The notes: generated from the sequence alone by a model not told the origin. DNA of 64,000 nucleotides from Mesorhabditis belari (GCA_958450365.1 CAUEEP010000911.1:496001-560000), one strand, 5' to 3'; numbered from the stretch's first letter, positions 10,507 through 21,929 are shown. Numbers and translations: made by a program.

Positions 10507-13190
10507 ATGCTTAACGGTGAATCGATCTTAACGTCAGCCTTTCTTACTTTAACGAAAACTGTAACATTTTAGAGATCTTTCACTCGACTTTCACTCCGCA
10601 ATAACCCTTGGTTCAAGCTTTCGATTCCAACCCCACACCAATAGTTTGACTTCAACATCTGAACATCTGATCAGGTGAACAAATCTCAATCATTTTTGCC
10701 CTTTTGCAGCTACATATTCACGCTCAAGCATTCCGTTGAAATCTATATTCGTTTGGTAGATTCTGACAGATGCGTTCATCGATGCCAAAAATGTTCGTAC
10801 AAGAACAAATTTGGGATATGAGCTGCCGATCGAACAACCAATCAAGTATCTAAAAAAGATTGAGTCAATCCATCCCCTCAACAACGAATTTGGATTACGA
10901 ACAACAGGATCCGAACAATTAAAAATGAAGAACAAAGCTATTTGAATACCGAAATTTAGATGATTTTCTCGATGATTTCGAGTTGACCTACATACGATTC
11001 GTTGAAGAATTGAAACAATGAAAAGAGACTGTGGGTATTGGTTTTGACAGTAATCATACATTTATTCATGGTGCGTGAAAAAAGTGAGCAGAATATGTAA
11101 ATACATTCTAGAAGCCGCTTTTGGCTTAGAAAACATAAAGGAAAAGAAAAGAATTGAGACTATACTTTAATTTAGGACTTTTGTAAAGAAAGTTTAGAAA
11201 TTAAGGCAAATTCAAATATCTTAGGCAAGGGAATTAAATACAAATTCAATCTAAGACATTTAATTTCAAATTTACGGAGATTAGATTTCAAATTCAAATA
11301 CGTAGTAACCCGAAAGAATAAACAATCAACGAGTCACAAGAAAGAGTCATGAAAAACCGGGATTAACCACCAAAATTCAAAAAAAGTTTGGATTTGATAA
11401 ATCTCCGAGTTTGAGATTAGTTAATGCTAGCTTAAAGGCAAAAACAGAATTTAAATCACGCAAAGGCAATGTAAGGCCAGCAAAATATAGCAATCAAACA
11501 TCAATGATCGAGCATTTCATCTGGCTTGATGTAGAAGGCGAGAAATTCATCCAAGGACAACATGTAGATGCAATCTCGCGTCGCATTGATATTTCGTCGG
11601 AAACAAAGATCTTTCATCGCGAAAGCGGGATATCCGCCTCCCCTCCCACCATCGTTTGCCAATGTAATGAATGGTTGACGATTTTTCCCGTTGATTTGTT
11701 TCATTCCTGGATATTCCTTGAGAAAAGCAACGAGTGATGGTTCGTTTTGTTCGCGGCTAACTCTCATAACTTGGAATTCCTTGGCTAACCATCCGTTGAA
11801 TGGATGGAACGAATCCGCCGTAACAAAAGATTCCAACATATTTGATGTGGGTCTTTAACGAAGCATTGTAGCAAAACTGAATTTCATCATCATGCTTACA
11901 ATAAAACTCGACCATTTTACATTCGTTGAGTTGAGCCTCAATGAAATGCCCAACAATATCTTTTATTGATGGAGCTTCTTGAAGAAGGACGGGAAGACCC
12001 GCGTATCTCTCGATCTTGATTGATAAATGAGAAAGCAAATCCAGGTTCCAAGCCGAACAGTAAACGAAATCGAGCGATTTCACTGCCTCTAATTGTTTCA
12101 GAAAAGTGGCGTAATCCCTGTCGATTGGGCTGTCGTAATCGCGACACACCCTCAATTCATTGCACGATCGAATGTTTTTCATGAAAGAAAAATGACGGAT
12201 GACATCCAGACTGACCTTACGTGACTCCGAATTCAGCTTCTTGATGTTGAGTGCTTCAATTGCGTGTGAATTATACCTCTCAAACCTAAGTTCAATCTCA
12301 TGGACGTGATGTCCAAAAGCGATCGATGGTCGACTCGACATGATACATTGGAATCCTTGATTGACTTTCCCCAATTCAATCACATCTCTTGCTTCCAATT
12401 GCTCCAAAACCTCCAACTTCAGATCGAAGCAAAGACGTTCGATTGGAAATGTTGTTAGATTTCGCATCTTGATTGGCGCCATTCTACCTGTAAGTAACAA
12501 GAATTATTCTTTGTAAGGAGCAGATCGATGCAATGGATCACTTTCAGCATTTTCAATAGTAAATGCTTGTTTTTTGAAGCGCGAATGATGAATTTCCATA
12601 AAAGATTTGTTCCAATGTTAAGAGTGATCCATTGCACGGGTCTAGCATCGAAAAAAATAGAAAACGAAAGAAATACGCATAAAATCATGTGTTCTAGTGG
12701 CATTTTAACAAAAACCAGAGTCGATTTTTACATTATTGGGTTGAATTGGGCATGGTATGCTATAAAAATGTTAAAAGCAGCACAAAAACACTGAGATCTA
12801 GACAAATGAGTTAAAAAACTAAAATTTTAAACAGGTGAGGTGCTTTAAGATGGGGTCTCATGCGTAAAATATGATGGATTTGTCAAATTCTATTCATTTT
12901 GCAATACCAAATGTCGTTTAGCTGAAAAAATGGGAAATTCTAGAATTCTAAACATTTTAAAGCTTTGCGAACATGAAATTTGAAAGAATGATAAGATTTC
13001 TGCAATCGCTTTAAATATTTAGCTTATTAATTGAATAGCTTAATTTGAAGGAATTATTGCTCATATGAGAAGAAGATATGAGCAATTTTTCATTTGCTAA
13101 ACCTAAATGGATTTTAGTTGGATTAATTTGATTAATTTGCTTCACCAACAGGAAACTTTTCAACGGCTATTTTTCCAAAATAAGCTAAAT
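10507..13190. repeat. Segmental duplication, copy 1 (partner 21990-24650)
   Basis: The block has the same order and orientation as the partner, offset by about 11.47 kb. It comprises a transposon-derived edge, an inverted copy of F-box 3' flank, a minus-strand F-box-like gene and its promoter up to the symmetric centre of a head-to-head gene pair. Identity is high except for a patch inside the gene and a 17-base deletion near 11769. Confidence 0.8.
11501..12482 (-). pseudogene. F-box-like gene with a 17-base deletion
   Basis: The start at 12482 lies five bases after TTACAG, as in the family. The F-box region is intact (FPIERLCFDLKLEVLEQL, then ARDVIELGKVNQGF), as is the leucine-rich middle. 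At about 11769 the sequence lacks 17 bases (containing GCTGCGGGGTG) that are present in the paired copy at 22963-23952. The first frame therefore ends at 11757, and the conserved tail (LCFRRNINATRDCIYMLS, KPDEMLDH) lies in another frame down to 11501. Apart from this deletion and a divergent patch at about residues 38-75, it is nearly identical to its partner. It probably arose as a functional gene and was broken after duplication. Confidence 0.8.
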
Positions 13191-13776
13191 ATTTAAAGCG
13201 ATTGAAGAAATCTTATTATTCTTTCAAATTTCATGTTCGCAAAGCTTTAAAATGTTTAGACTTCTAGAATTTCCCATTTTTTCAGCTAAACACCATTTCT
13301 TAATGTAAAATGATTAGAATTTGAAAAAAACCGGCATATTTTACGTACTAGAACCCATCTTAAAGCACCTCACCTGTTTAAAATATTAGTTTTTTAATTC
13401 ATTTGTCTAGATCTCAGTGTTTTTGTGCTGCTTTTAACATTTTTATAGTATACCATGCCCAATTTAACCCAATAATGTAAAAATCGACTTTGGTTTTTGT
13501 TAAAATTCCAATAGAACACATGATTTTATGCCTATTGCTTTCGTTTTCTATTTTTTTCGATGCTAGACCCGTGCAATGGATCACTCTTAGCATTGGAACA
13601 AATCTTTTATTGCATTGATCGGCTCCTTACAAATTTTCTTTGATTGGAAATTTATCATTCACGCTTTAGAAAACAAGCTTTTACTGCTGGAAATGCTGAA
13701 AGTGATCCATTGCATCGATCTGCTCCTTACAAAGATTAATTCTTTTTATTTTACAGGTAGAAAGGCCCTAATCAAG
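12483..13776. repeat. Head-to-head F-box promoters forming a long inverted repeat
   Basis: The 5' flank of the minus-strand copy (12483-13050) is mirrored by the 5' flank of the plus-strand copy (about 13170-13776), with a roughly 120-bp centre. The centre itself holds a small palindrome (TTGCTCATATGAGAAG ... ATATGAGCAA). The same arrangement, shortened, is found at 23953-24882. The region contains the family's 25-bp inverted repeats on both sides. Confidence 0.75.
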
Positions 13777-14510
13777 ATGCCATTCGAGAAACGAAATCTG
13801 ACAACATTTCCAATCGAAAATCTTTGCTTCGATCTGAAGTGGGAGGCTTTGGAGCAATTGGAGGCAAAAGATGTCGTTGAATTGGTGAAAGTCAATCAAG
13901 GATTCGAATGGATGATTTCGAATCGACGATGGATTGTTTTTGGACATCACGTGCATGCGATTGGCTTTGCGTTTGCTTTATACAGAATTCAAACAATCGA
14001 GATCGAGAAGCTGCCCGATTCAGTAAGGACCAGTCTCGATGCCATTCGTCAGTTTCCTGTCATCAAAAACATATGATCGTGCAATCAATTGAGGGTGTGT
14101 GACCATTACGACGACAGCCCAATCGAGAGGGATCACGCCGCTTTTCTGAAACGATCAGAGGCAGTGAATTCATTCTGTTTGTTTGACCCTTCGCCTGTGC
14201 GCCTGGAGTTCCTTTCTCATTTATCGATGAAGATCAAGAGATTCGCGGAATTACCCAGCTTCCTTCAAGAAGCTCCATCAATAAAATAGCTTCTTGGGCA
14301 TTTCATTGAGGCCCGACTCAACGAATGTAAAATAGTCCGCTTTGACTGTGATGATGATGATGGATTTCAGTTTTACTACAATGCTTTTATAAAAGAGCCA
14401 CATCAAATGCGTTGTAATCTGTTCTTACAACGGAGATGTCATCGTGCTAGCCATTCAAAGGATTGTTAGCCGCGGAATTCCCAGCAAAAAAACCCCGCAG
14501 CGGTTGTGAG
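13777..14510 (+). pseudogene. F-box-like pseudogene, truncated at the 3' end
   Basis: The usual initiator is lost (GTAGAAAGG in place of GTAGAATGG), leaving a downstream ATG at 13777. The F-box region is clear (FPIENLCFDLKWEALEQLEA, VVELVKVNQGFEWM). The frame stops at 14076 just after the VIKNI block. Family sequence continues in another frame to 14289, where a stop replaces the usual Asp after PSIK, then through a further shift to about 14510. There it is cut and joined to a 70-bp piece of the Tc1-like transposase also seen at 10205-10275. The C-terminal RRNIN block is absent. It is the diverged partner of 24883-25948. Confidence 0.75.
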
Positions 14511-15050
14511 AATGATGAACACGAGGGGGTCTTCCCGGTGGAACAAATTCCGGCCCAAGCGACGCAGGGAAATAGCCCAAAGTCTAAGCCTATTTCGAAC
14601 AATCATTAAAACTGATTCGCTTACGATTTTCAGCTCTTAGCCATTCGTCTGATTGATCTCATGGAGTTTCTCTTGATCTTGTATCATATCTTGGTGATGT
14701 TCTCCGGAGTTGTTACTGTCGCAGGGCGCCCTTTTCTTTTACGATCAATAAAGGCACTAGAGGGAAAGCGATTACCCGAAGCGATTTGAAATCACCAAAA
14801 ATCCAATTTCGCAATCATCTAGTTTTTTGAACGGCTTCGTCACGCTTTGAAGGTCCATCAACACGAATTAGAGGGTTTTGTTGAAAGATAAAGCAAGATA
14901 AACGCCACCACTCAATTCACAGACCTCGAAAACCGCCGAGTACAAATTTACAGCTGAATTTACAGTTTCTTTTTGTGCTATCTACAAAAGCAAAAAATCC
15001 CTATCAAAATAACTGTCGAGGTGTTCTTTGTGCGGACGCGTCAAATTAAA
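14511..15050. other. Mosaic of transposon and repeat pieces
   Basis: 14510-14577 matches the Tc1-like transposase remnant. About 14720-14780 is the reverse complement of 51050-51110, and 14820-15030 is the reverse complement of flank sequence at about 41400-41600. There is no gene. Confidence 0.5.
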
Positions 15051-15431
15051 CTATTCCATTAATAAGCTAAATATTTAAAGCGATTGGAGAAATCTTATCA
15101 TTCTTTCAAATTTCATGTTCGCAAAGCTTTAAAATGTTTAGAATTCTAGAATTTCCCATTTTTTCAGCTAAACGACATTTGGTATTGCAAAATGAATAGA
15201 ATTTGACAAAGCCAGTATATTTTATGCATGAGACCCCAACTTAAAGCACCTCACCTGTTTAAAATATTAGTTTTTTAATTCATTTGTCTAGATCTCAGTG
15301 TTTTTGTGCTGCTTTTAACATTTTTATAGCATACCATGCCCAATTTAACCCAATAATGTAAAAAATAGTCTTCGGTTTTTATATTTTATGCCTATTTCTT
15401 TCGTTTTCTATCTTTTTCGGTACTAGAACCG

Positions 15432-15539
15432 TGCAATGGATAACTTTTAGCATTTTAACAACTCTTTTATTGGAAATTCATCAATCACGCTTTAGAAACA
15501 AACTTTTACTACTGAAAATGCTGAAAGTGATCCATTGTA
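15432..15539. promoter_or_regulatory. Conserved inverted repeat upstream of the intact F-box-like gene
   Basis: Arms at 15432-15456 and 15515-15539 are reverse complements with few mismatches, separated by 58 bases. The downstream arm ends 46 bases before the ATG. A likely 3' splice site (TTGTTTACAG, ending at 15580) lies between arm and ATG. That site could be a cis-intron acceptor or a trans-splice acceptor. Confidence 0.6.
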
Positions 15540-15585
15540 TTGATCTGCTCCTTACAAAGAATAATTCTATTTGTTTACAGGTAGA

Positions 15586-16629
15586 ATGGAGCTAATCAAG
15601 GTGCCAATGATGATCTGGAATATGACAACATTTCCAATCGAACGTCTTTGCTTCGATCTGAAGTTGAAGGTTTTGGGGCATTTGGACGCAAGAGATGTGA
15701 TTGAATTGGGGAAAGTCAATCAAGGATTCCAACGGATGATTTCGAGTGGACCATCGATCGTTTTTGAACATCACGTCCATGAGATTGAATCTGTGGTTGA
15801 TGCAGACCAAATTGAAGCAATCAACATCAAGAAGCTGAATTCGGAGTCACTTGAGGTCACTCTGGATGTCATTCGTCATTTTCCTTTTATCAAAAACATT
15901 CGATCGTGCGATGAATTGTTGATGGACACCGATTACGACGGCCCGTTCGACAAGGATCTCGCCGCTTTTCTGAGACAATTAGAGGCAGTGAATTCACTCA
16001 ATTTGATGGACAGTTCGCCTCGGTGCCTGGAGTTGCTTTCTCATTTGTCAATCAAGATCAAGATAAAGAGATACGCGCGTCTTCCCGTCTACGAAGATCC
16101 ATCAACAAAAGATCTTCTTGGCCATTTCATTGAGGCTCCACTCAACGAATGTGAAATAGTCGGATTAGATTGTGAGGATGATGAGGAATTTCAGTTTTAC
16201 TACAAAGCTTTGAGCAAGACCCACATCAAATATGTTGCAATCGGTTTTGACGGCGAAGATCCGATTGTTCCAGCCATTCAATGGATTGTTAGCCACGGAA
16301 TTCCGAGCAAAAACCCCGCAGCGGTTGTGAAAATTTGCGGCAATGATTTTGGGACTGATATGGAGGCTACGATCGTTGTTTTTCTCACGGGACATCCAGG
16401 AATGAAACAGATCAAGGGGAAAAATCGTCGACCGTTGTTTGCACTGGCAATGGAACGTTCGATGGGAAGCCGCTATCCCGTTTTGACGGCGCAAACTCTG
16501 TGTTTCCGGCGAAATATCAATGCGACGCGAGATTGCATCTACTTGTTGTCTTCAAGGAAGATGAGGCGAGCAAGTGACATCGAATTTTTCGCCTTCTACA
16601 TCAAGCCAGATGAAATGATCGATCATTGA
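15586..16629 (+). CDS. F-box-like protein, intact
   Basis: This is a single open frame of 347 residues. I choose the ATG at 15586 because every paralogue starts at this position, five bases after TTTACAG; an in-frame ATG five codons earlier would lie before that acceptor. Residues about 16-53 form the F-box-like region (FPIERLCFDLKLKVL, then VIELGKVNQGFQRMIS). The middle is leucine-rich (LELLSHLSIKI), and a late block LCFRRNINATRDCIYLL precedes the C-terminus KPDEMIDH. There is no signal peptide or membrane segment. F-box proteins normally recruit substrates to SCF ubiquitin ligases through Skp1; the partner and substrate here are unknown. It stands alone in the plus orientation between pseudogene and flank repeats. 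It could also belong to a family in which the F-box has lost Skp1 binding. Confidence 0.78.
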   Translation: MELIKVPMMIWNMTTFPIERLCFDLKLKVLGHLDARDVIELGKVNQGFQRMISSGPSIVFEHHVHEIESVVDADQIEAINIKKLNSESLEVTLDVIRHFPFIKNIRSCDELLMDTDYDGPFDKDLAAFLRQLEAVNSLNLMDSSPRCLELLSHLSIKIKIKRYARLPVYEDPSTKDLLGHFIEAPLNECEIVGLDCEDDEEFQFYYKALSKTHIKYVAIGFDGEDPIVPAIQWIVSHGIPSKNPAAVVKICGNDFGTDMEATIVVFLTGHPGMKQIKGKNRRPLFALAMERSMGSRYPVLTAQTLCFRRNINATRDCIYLLSSRKMRRASDIEFFAFYIKPDEMIDH

Positions 16630-17690
16630 TGTTTTATTGCTATATTTTGCTGGCCTTACATTGCCTTTGCGTGCCTTAAATCTTTAAATGTAGTTTCAAT
16701 TCTTTTCTGTACGTTTATGTTTTCTAAGCCAAAAGCGGCTCCTTCTATGTATTTACATATTCGACTCACTGTTTTCATGCACCATGAATAAAGTATGATT
16801 CTTAACGTTTGTTACTCCAGTTAAAAATGGGTTAAAAATAAAAAAGGTTCTCTGGGGAAAATGCCTAAATGCCAATCGTTTTTGCGCAGAATCGTTCTTT
16901 CCGCTTTGCCTTCTTCGTTTCGAGTTACACATCGCTGAAAAAAAGCTCACTTTTTCGGCTCACTTTTTTCATGCACCATGAATGAAAGTATGATTAGTAA
17001 CGCTGGTTACTCCTGATAAAACTTAATAGGGTTTTAACCAAAAATAGGGTTTTCTGGGGAAAATGCCTGAATACCAATCGTTTCGTCACCGAATCATTCT
17101 TTCTTTCCGCTTTGCCTTCTTCATTTCGAGCCAGACATCGCTGAAAAAAAGGCTTATCTAATCTAATCTCCGAGAATTTATTTGCTGACCTTACAGTGTC
17201 TTTGAGTGATTTAAATCCTTTTTTGCAGTTAGGTTAACATTAACTAATTTGAATCTCCGAGAATTTGAATTTAGATATCTTAGATTGAATTTGTATTTAA
17301 TTCCCTTTCCTAAGGCATTTGAATTTGACTTAATTTCTACTTTATTTACAAAAGTCCAAAACTAAAATATAATTTCAATTCTTTTCTGTACGTTTATGTT
17401 TTCTAAGCCAAAAGAGGCTCCTTCCATTTATTTACATATTCGGTTCACTTTTTTTATGCACCATGAATAAAGTATGATTCTTAACGTTTGTTTCTCCTGA
17501 AAAAATTAATACGTAAAGCCAAAAATACGGTTTTCTGTGGAATATGCCTGAATACCAATCGTTTCTTCATCGAATCATTCATTTTCACCGCGTTGCCTTC
17601 TTTTCCAGTCAGGCATCGCTGAAAAAAAGGCTTATCTAATCTGATCATTTTATATCGGTATTCTATTGGGTTTTACGCATCGGTAATAAG
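16630..17690. repeat. F-box 3' flank with three imperfect internal copies
   Basis: The 3' flank repeated after most family members (TGTTTTATTGC, then a CTTACATTGCCTTTGCG segment) is followed by three imperfect copies of a roughly 190-bp unit at about 16760-16950, 16960-17155 and 17440-17645. Each runs from TTTTTTCATGCACCATGAAT to a CATCGCTGAAAAAAAGG end. There is no coding sequence. Confidence 0.6.
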
Positions 17691-18965
17691 TTAAATTCTG
17701 ATGTTTAAACCCCAAATTCGTTGTTGAAGGTGGATTGACTCACTCTTGTTTAGATACTTTAATGCTTCTTCGATCGGCACCTCAGATGCCAAGTTTGTTT
17801 TTGTACGAACCTTGTTGGGCATTGATTAACGCATCTGTCAGCATCTACTACGAGTGTATCGGTTTCAGTGTTGTCTGTTGTGTTTGTGTTTGTTAACTTA
17901 ACGTGTTTGTTTGTAACGAGTGTTTGTTGTTAAGCAATTCTTCATTTTATAGTAAGTTGTTCTTAGTGAATCGCTTTTATGTTGCCTGGATGCGGCAATT
18001 TATGCTGATCACGTACTTTGCTCTCCGACAAACGACAAACGCTTTCTGACACACTGATTTCTTTGATTTTTGCGGGGTGATTGGGCAATTTTGAGGTAGC
18101 ATTGCACAAGTGATTAGAGTATTGTGGTCTAAGCAAATGTTTTAGTAAAGCTAACCTTTTGTTTCGAAAATTTAACCTTAAAGTCGGGTCCACCAATTGC
18201 TAAATTAAGCCAAATTTTCGGTCCGTTCGAGCATTTGTTGGTGTTGGCGAATGATTTTGTTGAGGTCGGCAGCAGCAAGAGAGTCGGCTTCTTTCAACGC
18301 TTCGTAGTAGTCGTTTCAAGCTTCCTCGTGAAGCCATCATTTGATTTTTGTCCTTGAAAATGCATTAGAAATGAGCATTGCTCTTGAAATACCTCCAATC
18401 TTTGAAAAACGAACGGCATAGGAAATCTTCGACTTTGGCCGCAATGTGGATCTCCAAGGTTGGCCAAAAAAGTTGGGAAACTTTTGGCCGCTACCTAGGA
18501 AATTAAATTCCGTCGACCCTAAGATCATTTAAGCAATAAAATCTAGACAACTTTAAACATTTTGACGTTTCAACAACAAACAAATTTAGGCTAACTTTAA
18601 CCCACGTCTTGATCGTTCTAAAGTTCCGCCATTCTAAATTTTAAATAACATTTGGATACCTGAAAAATAAGGCTCTTTTAAAGCTGCAAAAAGCCTTAAA
18701 GAGTTTTAAAATTTGATTACAAAAATGGGTCTAAATCATGGGTTGAAGTTAGGCTAAATTTGCCATCGTCAATTTTTCGTCATCAAAAAACAGAAGAGCA
18801 GCCTCTAATAAAAGCAATTTTCTGCCTGAAAAATAGATGTGCTTATGCTTATCATTGTTTGTTTTAACCAGTTTTGTGATTTACCCTGGGTTGTTTTGGA
18901 CAGATTCAAACTTGGCTCTAGGAGCCATCAATGGATCCACCTAATCTAGCCTTTGGAGCATTGGT
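17690..18965. repeat. Diverged copy of the 1-1500 dispersed repeat
   Basis: It has the same order and orientation as 60-1310, with more substitutions and small deletions. The minus-strand frame at 17963-18196 corresponds to that at 329-562, so it stays open despite divergence. No domain is recognised. Confidence 0.65.
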
Positions 18966-19615
18966 TGAAGAATTGAAACAATGGAAAGAGACACAAAAAG
19001 TGGTTATTAGGTTTGACAAGCACTAGACGTTTTGAAACTGAATTTAACTTGTCACTCATAGATAAAACCCAATAGATATAAAGCGATTAGATCAGCCTTT
19101 TTTCAAAGAAGTCTGGCTCGAAGCGAACAAGGCAAAGCGGGAAGAAAGAATGATTCGGTGAAGAAACAATTGGTATTCAGGCATTTTCCCCAGAAAACCT
19201 TATTTTTGGCTTGGCATATTAATTTTAAACAGGAGTAACAAACTTTCAGAATCATACTTTATTCATGGTGCATGAAAAAAGTGAGCCGAATATGTAAATA
19301 CATAGCAGGAGCTGCTTTTGGCTCAGAAAACATAAACGTACAGAAAAGAATTGAAATTATATTTTAGTTTTGGAATTTTGCAAAGAAAGCCTAGAAATTC
19401 TAGTCTAGAAATAGAAATAAGTCAAATTCAAATATCTTAGGGATGGGAATTAAATACAAATTCAATCTCAGACATCTAAATTCAAATTCTCGGAGATTAA
19501 ATTTCGGTTTGATAAATCTCCGAGTTTGAGATTAGTTAATGCTAGCTTAAAGGCAAAAACAGAATTTAAATCAGGCAGAGGCAATGTAAGGCCAGCAAAA
19601 TAAAACAATAAAACA
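18966..19615. other. F-box 3' flank, inverted orientation
   Basis: This is shared flank sequence leading to the stop codon of the minus-strand gene that follows (markers GTGCATGAAAAAAGTGAGCC and GGCAATGTAAGGCCAGCAAA). There is no gene. Confidence 0.5.
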
Positions 19616-20683
19616 TCAACGATCGATCATTTCATCTGGCCTGAGGTAGAAGGCGAAAAGATCGATGTCACCTCCTCGCCTCCACTTCGTTGAGGACAAC
19701 ATGTAGATGCAATCTCGCGTCGCATTGATATTGCGTCGGAAACACAGATCTTTCCTCGTGAAAGATCTGTGTTCATCTCGTTCTTCATCTCGATCTGTGT
19801 TCATCTCTCGTTCATCGTTTCTGCTTCCCTTCAAGCGATCGTTTGCGAATGCAACGAATGGTTGACGCCTTTTCCCCTTGATTTGTTTCATTCTTGGATA
19901 TCCCTTGAGGAAAACAACGATTGTATCCTTCACATCGGCCCCAACATCATTGTGGCGAATTCTCACAACCGCTGCGGGGTTTTTGCTCGGAATTCCGTGG
20001 TTAACAATCCTTTCAATGGCTGAAACGATGAAATCTTGGCTGTAACCACAACCGAATCCAACAGATTTGATGTGGGTCTTTTTCGAAGCATCGTAGTAAA
20101 ACTGAAATTCATCATCATCCACACAACCAAACTCGACTACTTCACATTCGTTGAGTTGAGCCTCAATGAAACGGCCAAGATGACCTTTTGCCGATGGAGC
20201 CTTTTGATCGAGGCTGGAAAGACGCGCGTATCTCTTGAACTTAACTGAGGAATGAGAAAGCAACTCCAGGTGCTGAGCCGGACACCAATCCAAATAGAGT
20301 GAATTCACTGCCTGTAATTGTTTCAGAAAAGCGGCGTGATCCTTGTCGATTGGGCTGTCGTAATGCTTGTACATCCACAACTGATTGCAGGATCGAATGT
20401 TTTTGATGAAAGGAAAATGACGAATGACATCCAGAGTGACCTCAAGTGACTCCGAATTCAGCTTCTTGATGTTGAGTTCTTCAAACTGCAATCCAATATC
20501 ATCCACATAATGTCCAAAAACGATCGACGGTCGATTCGAAATCATCCATTGGAATCCTTGATTGACTTTCACCAATTCAATCACATCTATTGCGTCCAAT
20601 TGCTCCAAAACCTCCAACTTCAGATCGAAGCAAAGACGTTCGACTGGAAATGTTGTTAGATTTCGCATATGGATTGGCGCCAT
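19616..20683 (-). CDS. F-box-like protein with an in-frame charged insertion
   Basis: This is a complete frame of 355 residues starting at 20683, five bases after TTTACAG. The F-box region is clear (FPVERLCFDLKLEVLEQL, VIELVKVNQGFQWMIS). The late block LCFRRNINATRDCIYML and an ending close to the family consensus (RPDEMIDR) are present. Compared with paralogues it carries about 20 extra residues, rich in Asp, Glu and Arg (around NDEREMN and RDEERDEHRS). They are encoded by a small imperfect tandem repeat of a GATCTGTGTTCATCTC-like unit at about 19765-19820, so the insertion kept the frame. The role is likely as a ubiquitin-ligase adaptor by family resemblance. Whether the insertion lies in a loop cannot be told. 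Confidence 0.78.
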   Translation of the reverse strand: MAPIHMRNLTTFPVERLCFDLKLEVLEQLDAIDVIELVKVNQGFQWMISNRPSIVFGHYVDDIGLQFEELNIKKLNSESLEVTLDVIRHFPFIKNIRSCNQLWMYKHYDSPIDKDHAAFLKQLQAVNSLYLDWCPAQHLELLSHSSVKFKRYARLSSLDQKAPSAKGHLGRFIEAQLNECEVVEFGCVDDDEFQFYYDASKKTHIKSVGFGCGYSQDFIVSAIERIVNHGIPSKNPAAVVRIRHNDVGADVKDTIVVFLKGYPRMKQIKGKRRQPFVAFANDRLKGSRNDEREMNTDRDEERDEHRSFTRKDLCFRRNINATRDCIYMLSSTKWRRGGDIDLFAFYLRPDEMIDR

Positions 20684-20729
20684 TCTACCTGTAAATAAAA
20701 TGAATTATTCTTTGTAAGGAGCAGATCGA

Positions 20730-20837
20730 TGCAATGGATCACTTTCGACATTTTCAGTAGCAAACTCTTGTTTCTAAACCGTAAATGATGAATTTCCCAT
20801 AATAGATTTGTTAAAATGCTAAAAGTGATCCATTGCA
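20730..20837. promoter_or_regulatory. Inverted repeat upstream of the minus-strand F-box-like gene
   Basis: Arms at 20730-20754 and 20813-20837 carry the family motif TGCAATGGATCACTTT and its reverse complement. Spacing to the ATG (20683) matches the other copies. Confidence 0.6.
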
Positions 20838-21293
20838 CGGTTCTAGTGCATAGAAAGATAGAAAACGAAAGAAATAAGAAGAAAATCATGTATTCTAGTG
20901 GAGTTTAACAAAACCCAAGTCTATTTGTTACATTATTGAGTGAGATTGGGCACGATATGGTATTAAAAATGTTAAAAGCAGCACAAAAACACAAAAAACC
21001 GAGATCTAGACAAATGAATTAAAAAACTAATATTTTAAACAGGTGAGCTGCGTTAAGATGGGGTCTCATGCGTAAAATAGCCTGGATTTGTCAAATTTTA
21101 ACCTTTTTGCATTAGGAAATGGGGTTTAGTTGAGAAAATGGGGAAATTCTAGAATTTTAAACGTTTTAAAGCTATGCGAATATAAAATTTGAGCGAACGA
21201 AAAAATCTTGCACCGCATGTTATACTAAATGTTAAAAACACCGAGATCTAGACAGACCAAAGAATGAAGAGGGTCGTCAAATTCTTCCCTTAA

Positions 21294-21890
21294 ATGCTAG
21301 CAGTTACAGTAGGTTTTCCGACGAAACCTACCGTAATCCAGATCATCCACGATATAATTTACACTTCAAGTCACAGAATACAAAACACTGTACTCAAATT
21401 GTACTCAAATTTGGAACCCCTTCTGGTGCGCTCATTCGATAAGCCGATAAGTGTTATTGTGTTGATAAGTGTTATTGTGATTCCGAAAGCTTGAAACGAG
21501 ATCTATAAGATGGCATAGCCGATTTGCGATTTGCTTTAGTTTTTGAGTAAAAATTGATGAATGGATTGAATTAAAAGTTCTCATTTTAGCAAGAACCACT
21601 ACAAAGTGATCGCTCAAGCTTCAAATGGTGATAATATTGTATCAGATATTGATCATTTTTGATCTACTCGTTCTACACAGAATAAATTTCAGCTTTTTGG
21701 TTGTCTGTTAAGAAGCAAGGTCAAACAGGAAAATAAACACAAATTAATTTGTCTGAAGACTTGACAAAGATTATATTTATTAATCAATAGCATACACAAT
21801 GTCCAAAAAGACCGTTAAACCATGGAAAACAATACAAGGTAAACAGAAAATACGTGCATTTTTTCAAATGTTGTGAGAGGACAAAAAAAA
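21294..21890 (+). pseudogene. Scrambled relic of the receptor tyrosine kinase gene
   Basis: Three pieces are recognisable. About 21294-21400 matches, in reverse, the segment next to the kinase N-lobe at 42140-42250. About 21440-21535 matches the small kinase-insert exon of the RTK gene (SDSESLKRD, reverse of 52660-52745). About 21550-21890 is the reverse complement of the RTK 3' flank at 51110-51440. Catalytic exons are missing. It lies inside the F-box cluster, so part of the RTK locus was copied here and then deleted internally. It has no coding capacity. Confidence 0.7.
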
Positions 21891-21929
21891 TCAGCACTAA
21901 CAACTTTATCAGAGAAAATTCAACAAGTA

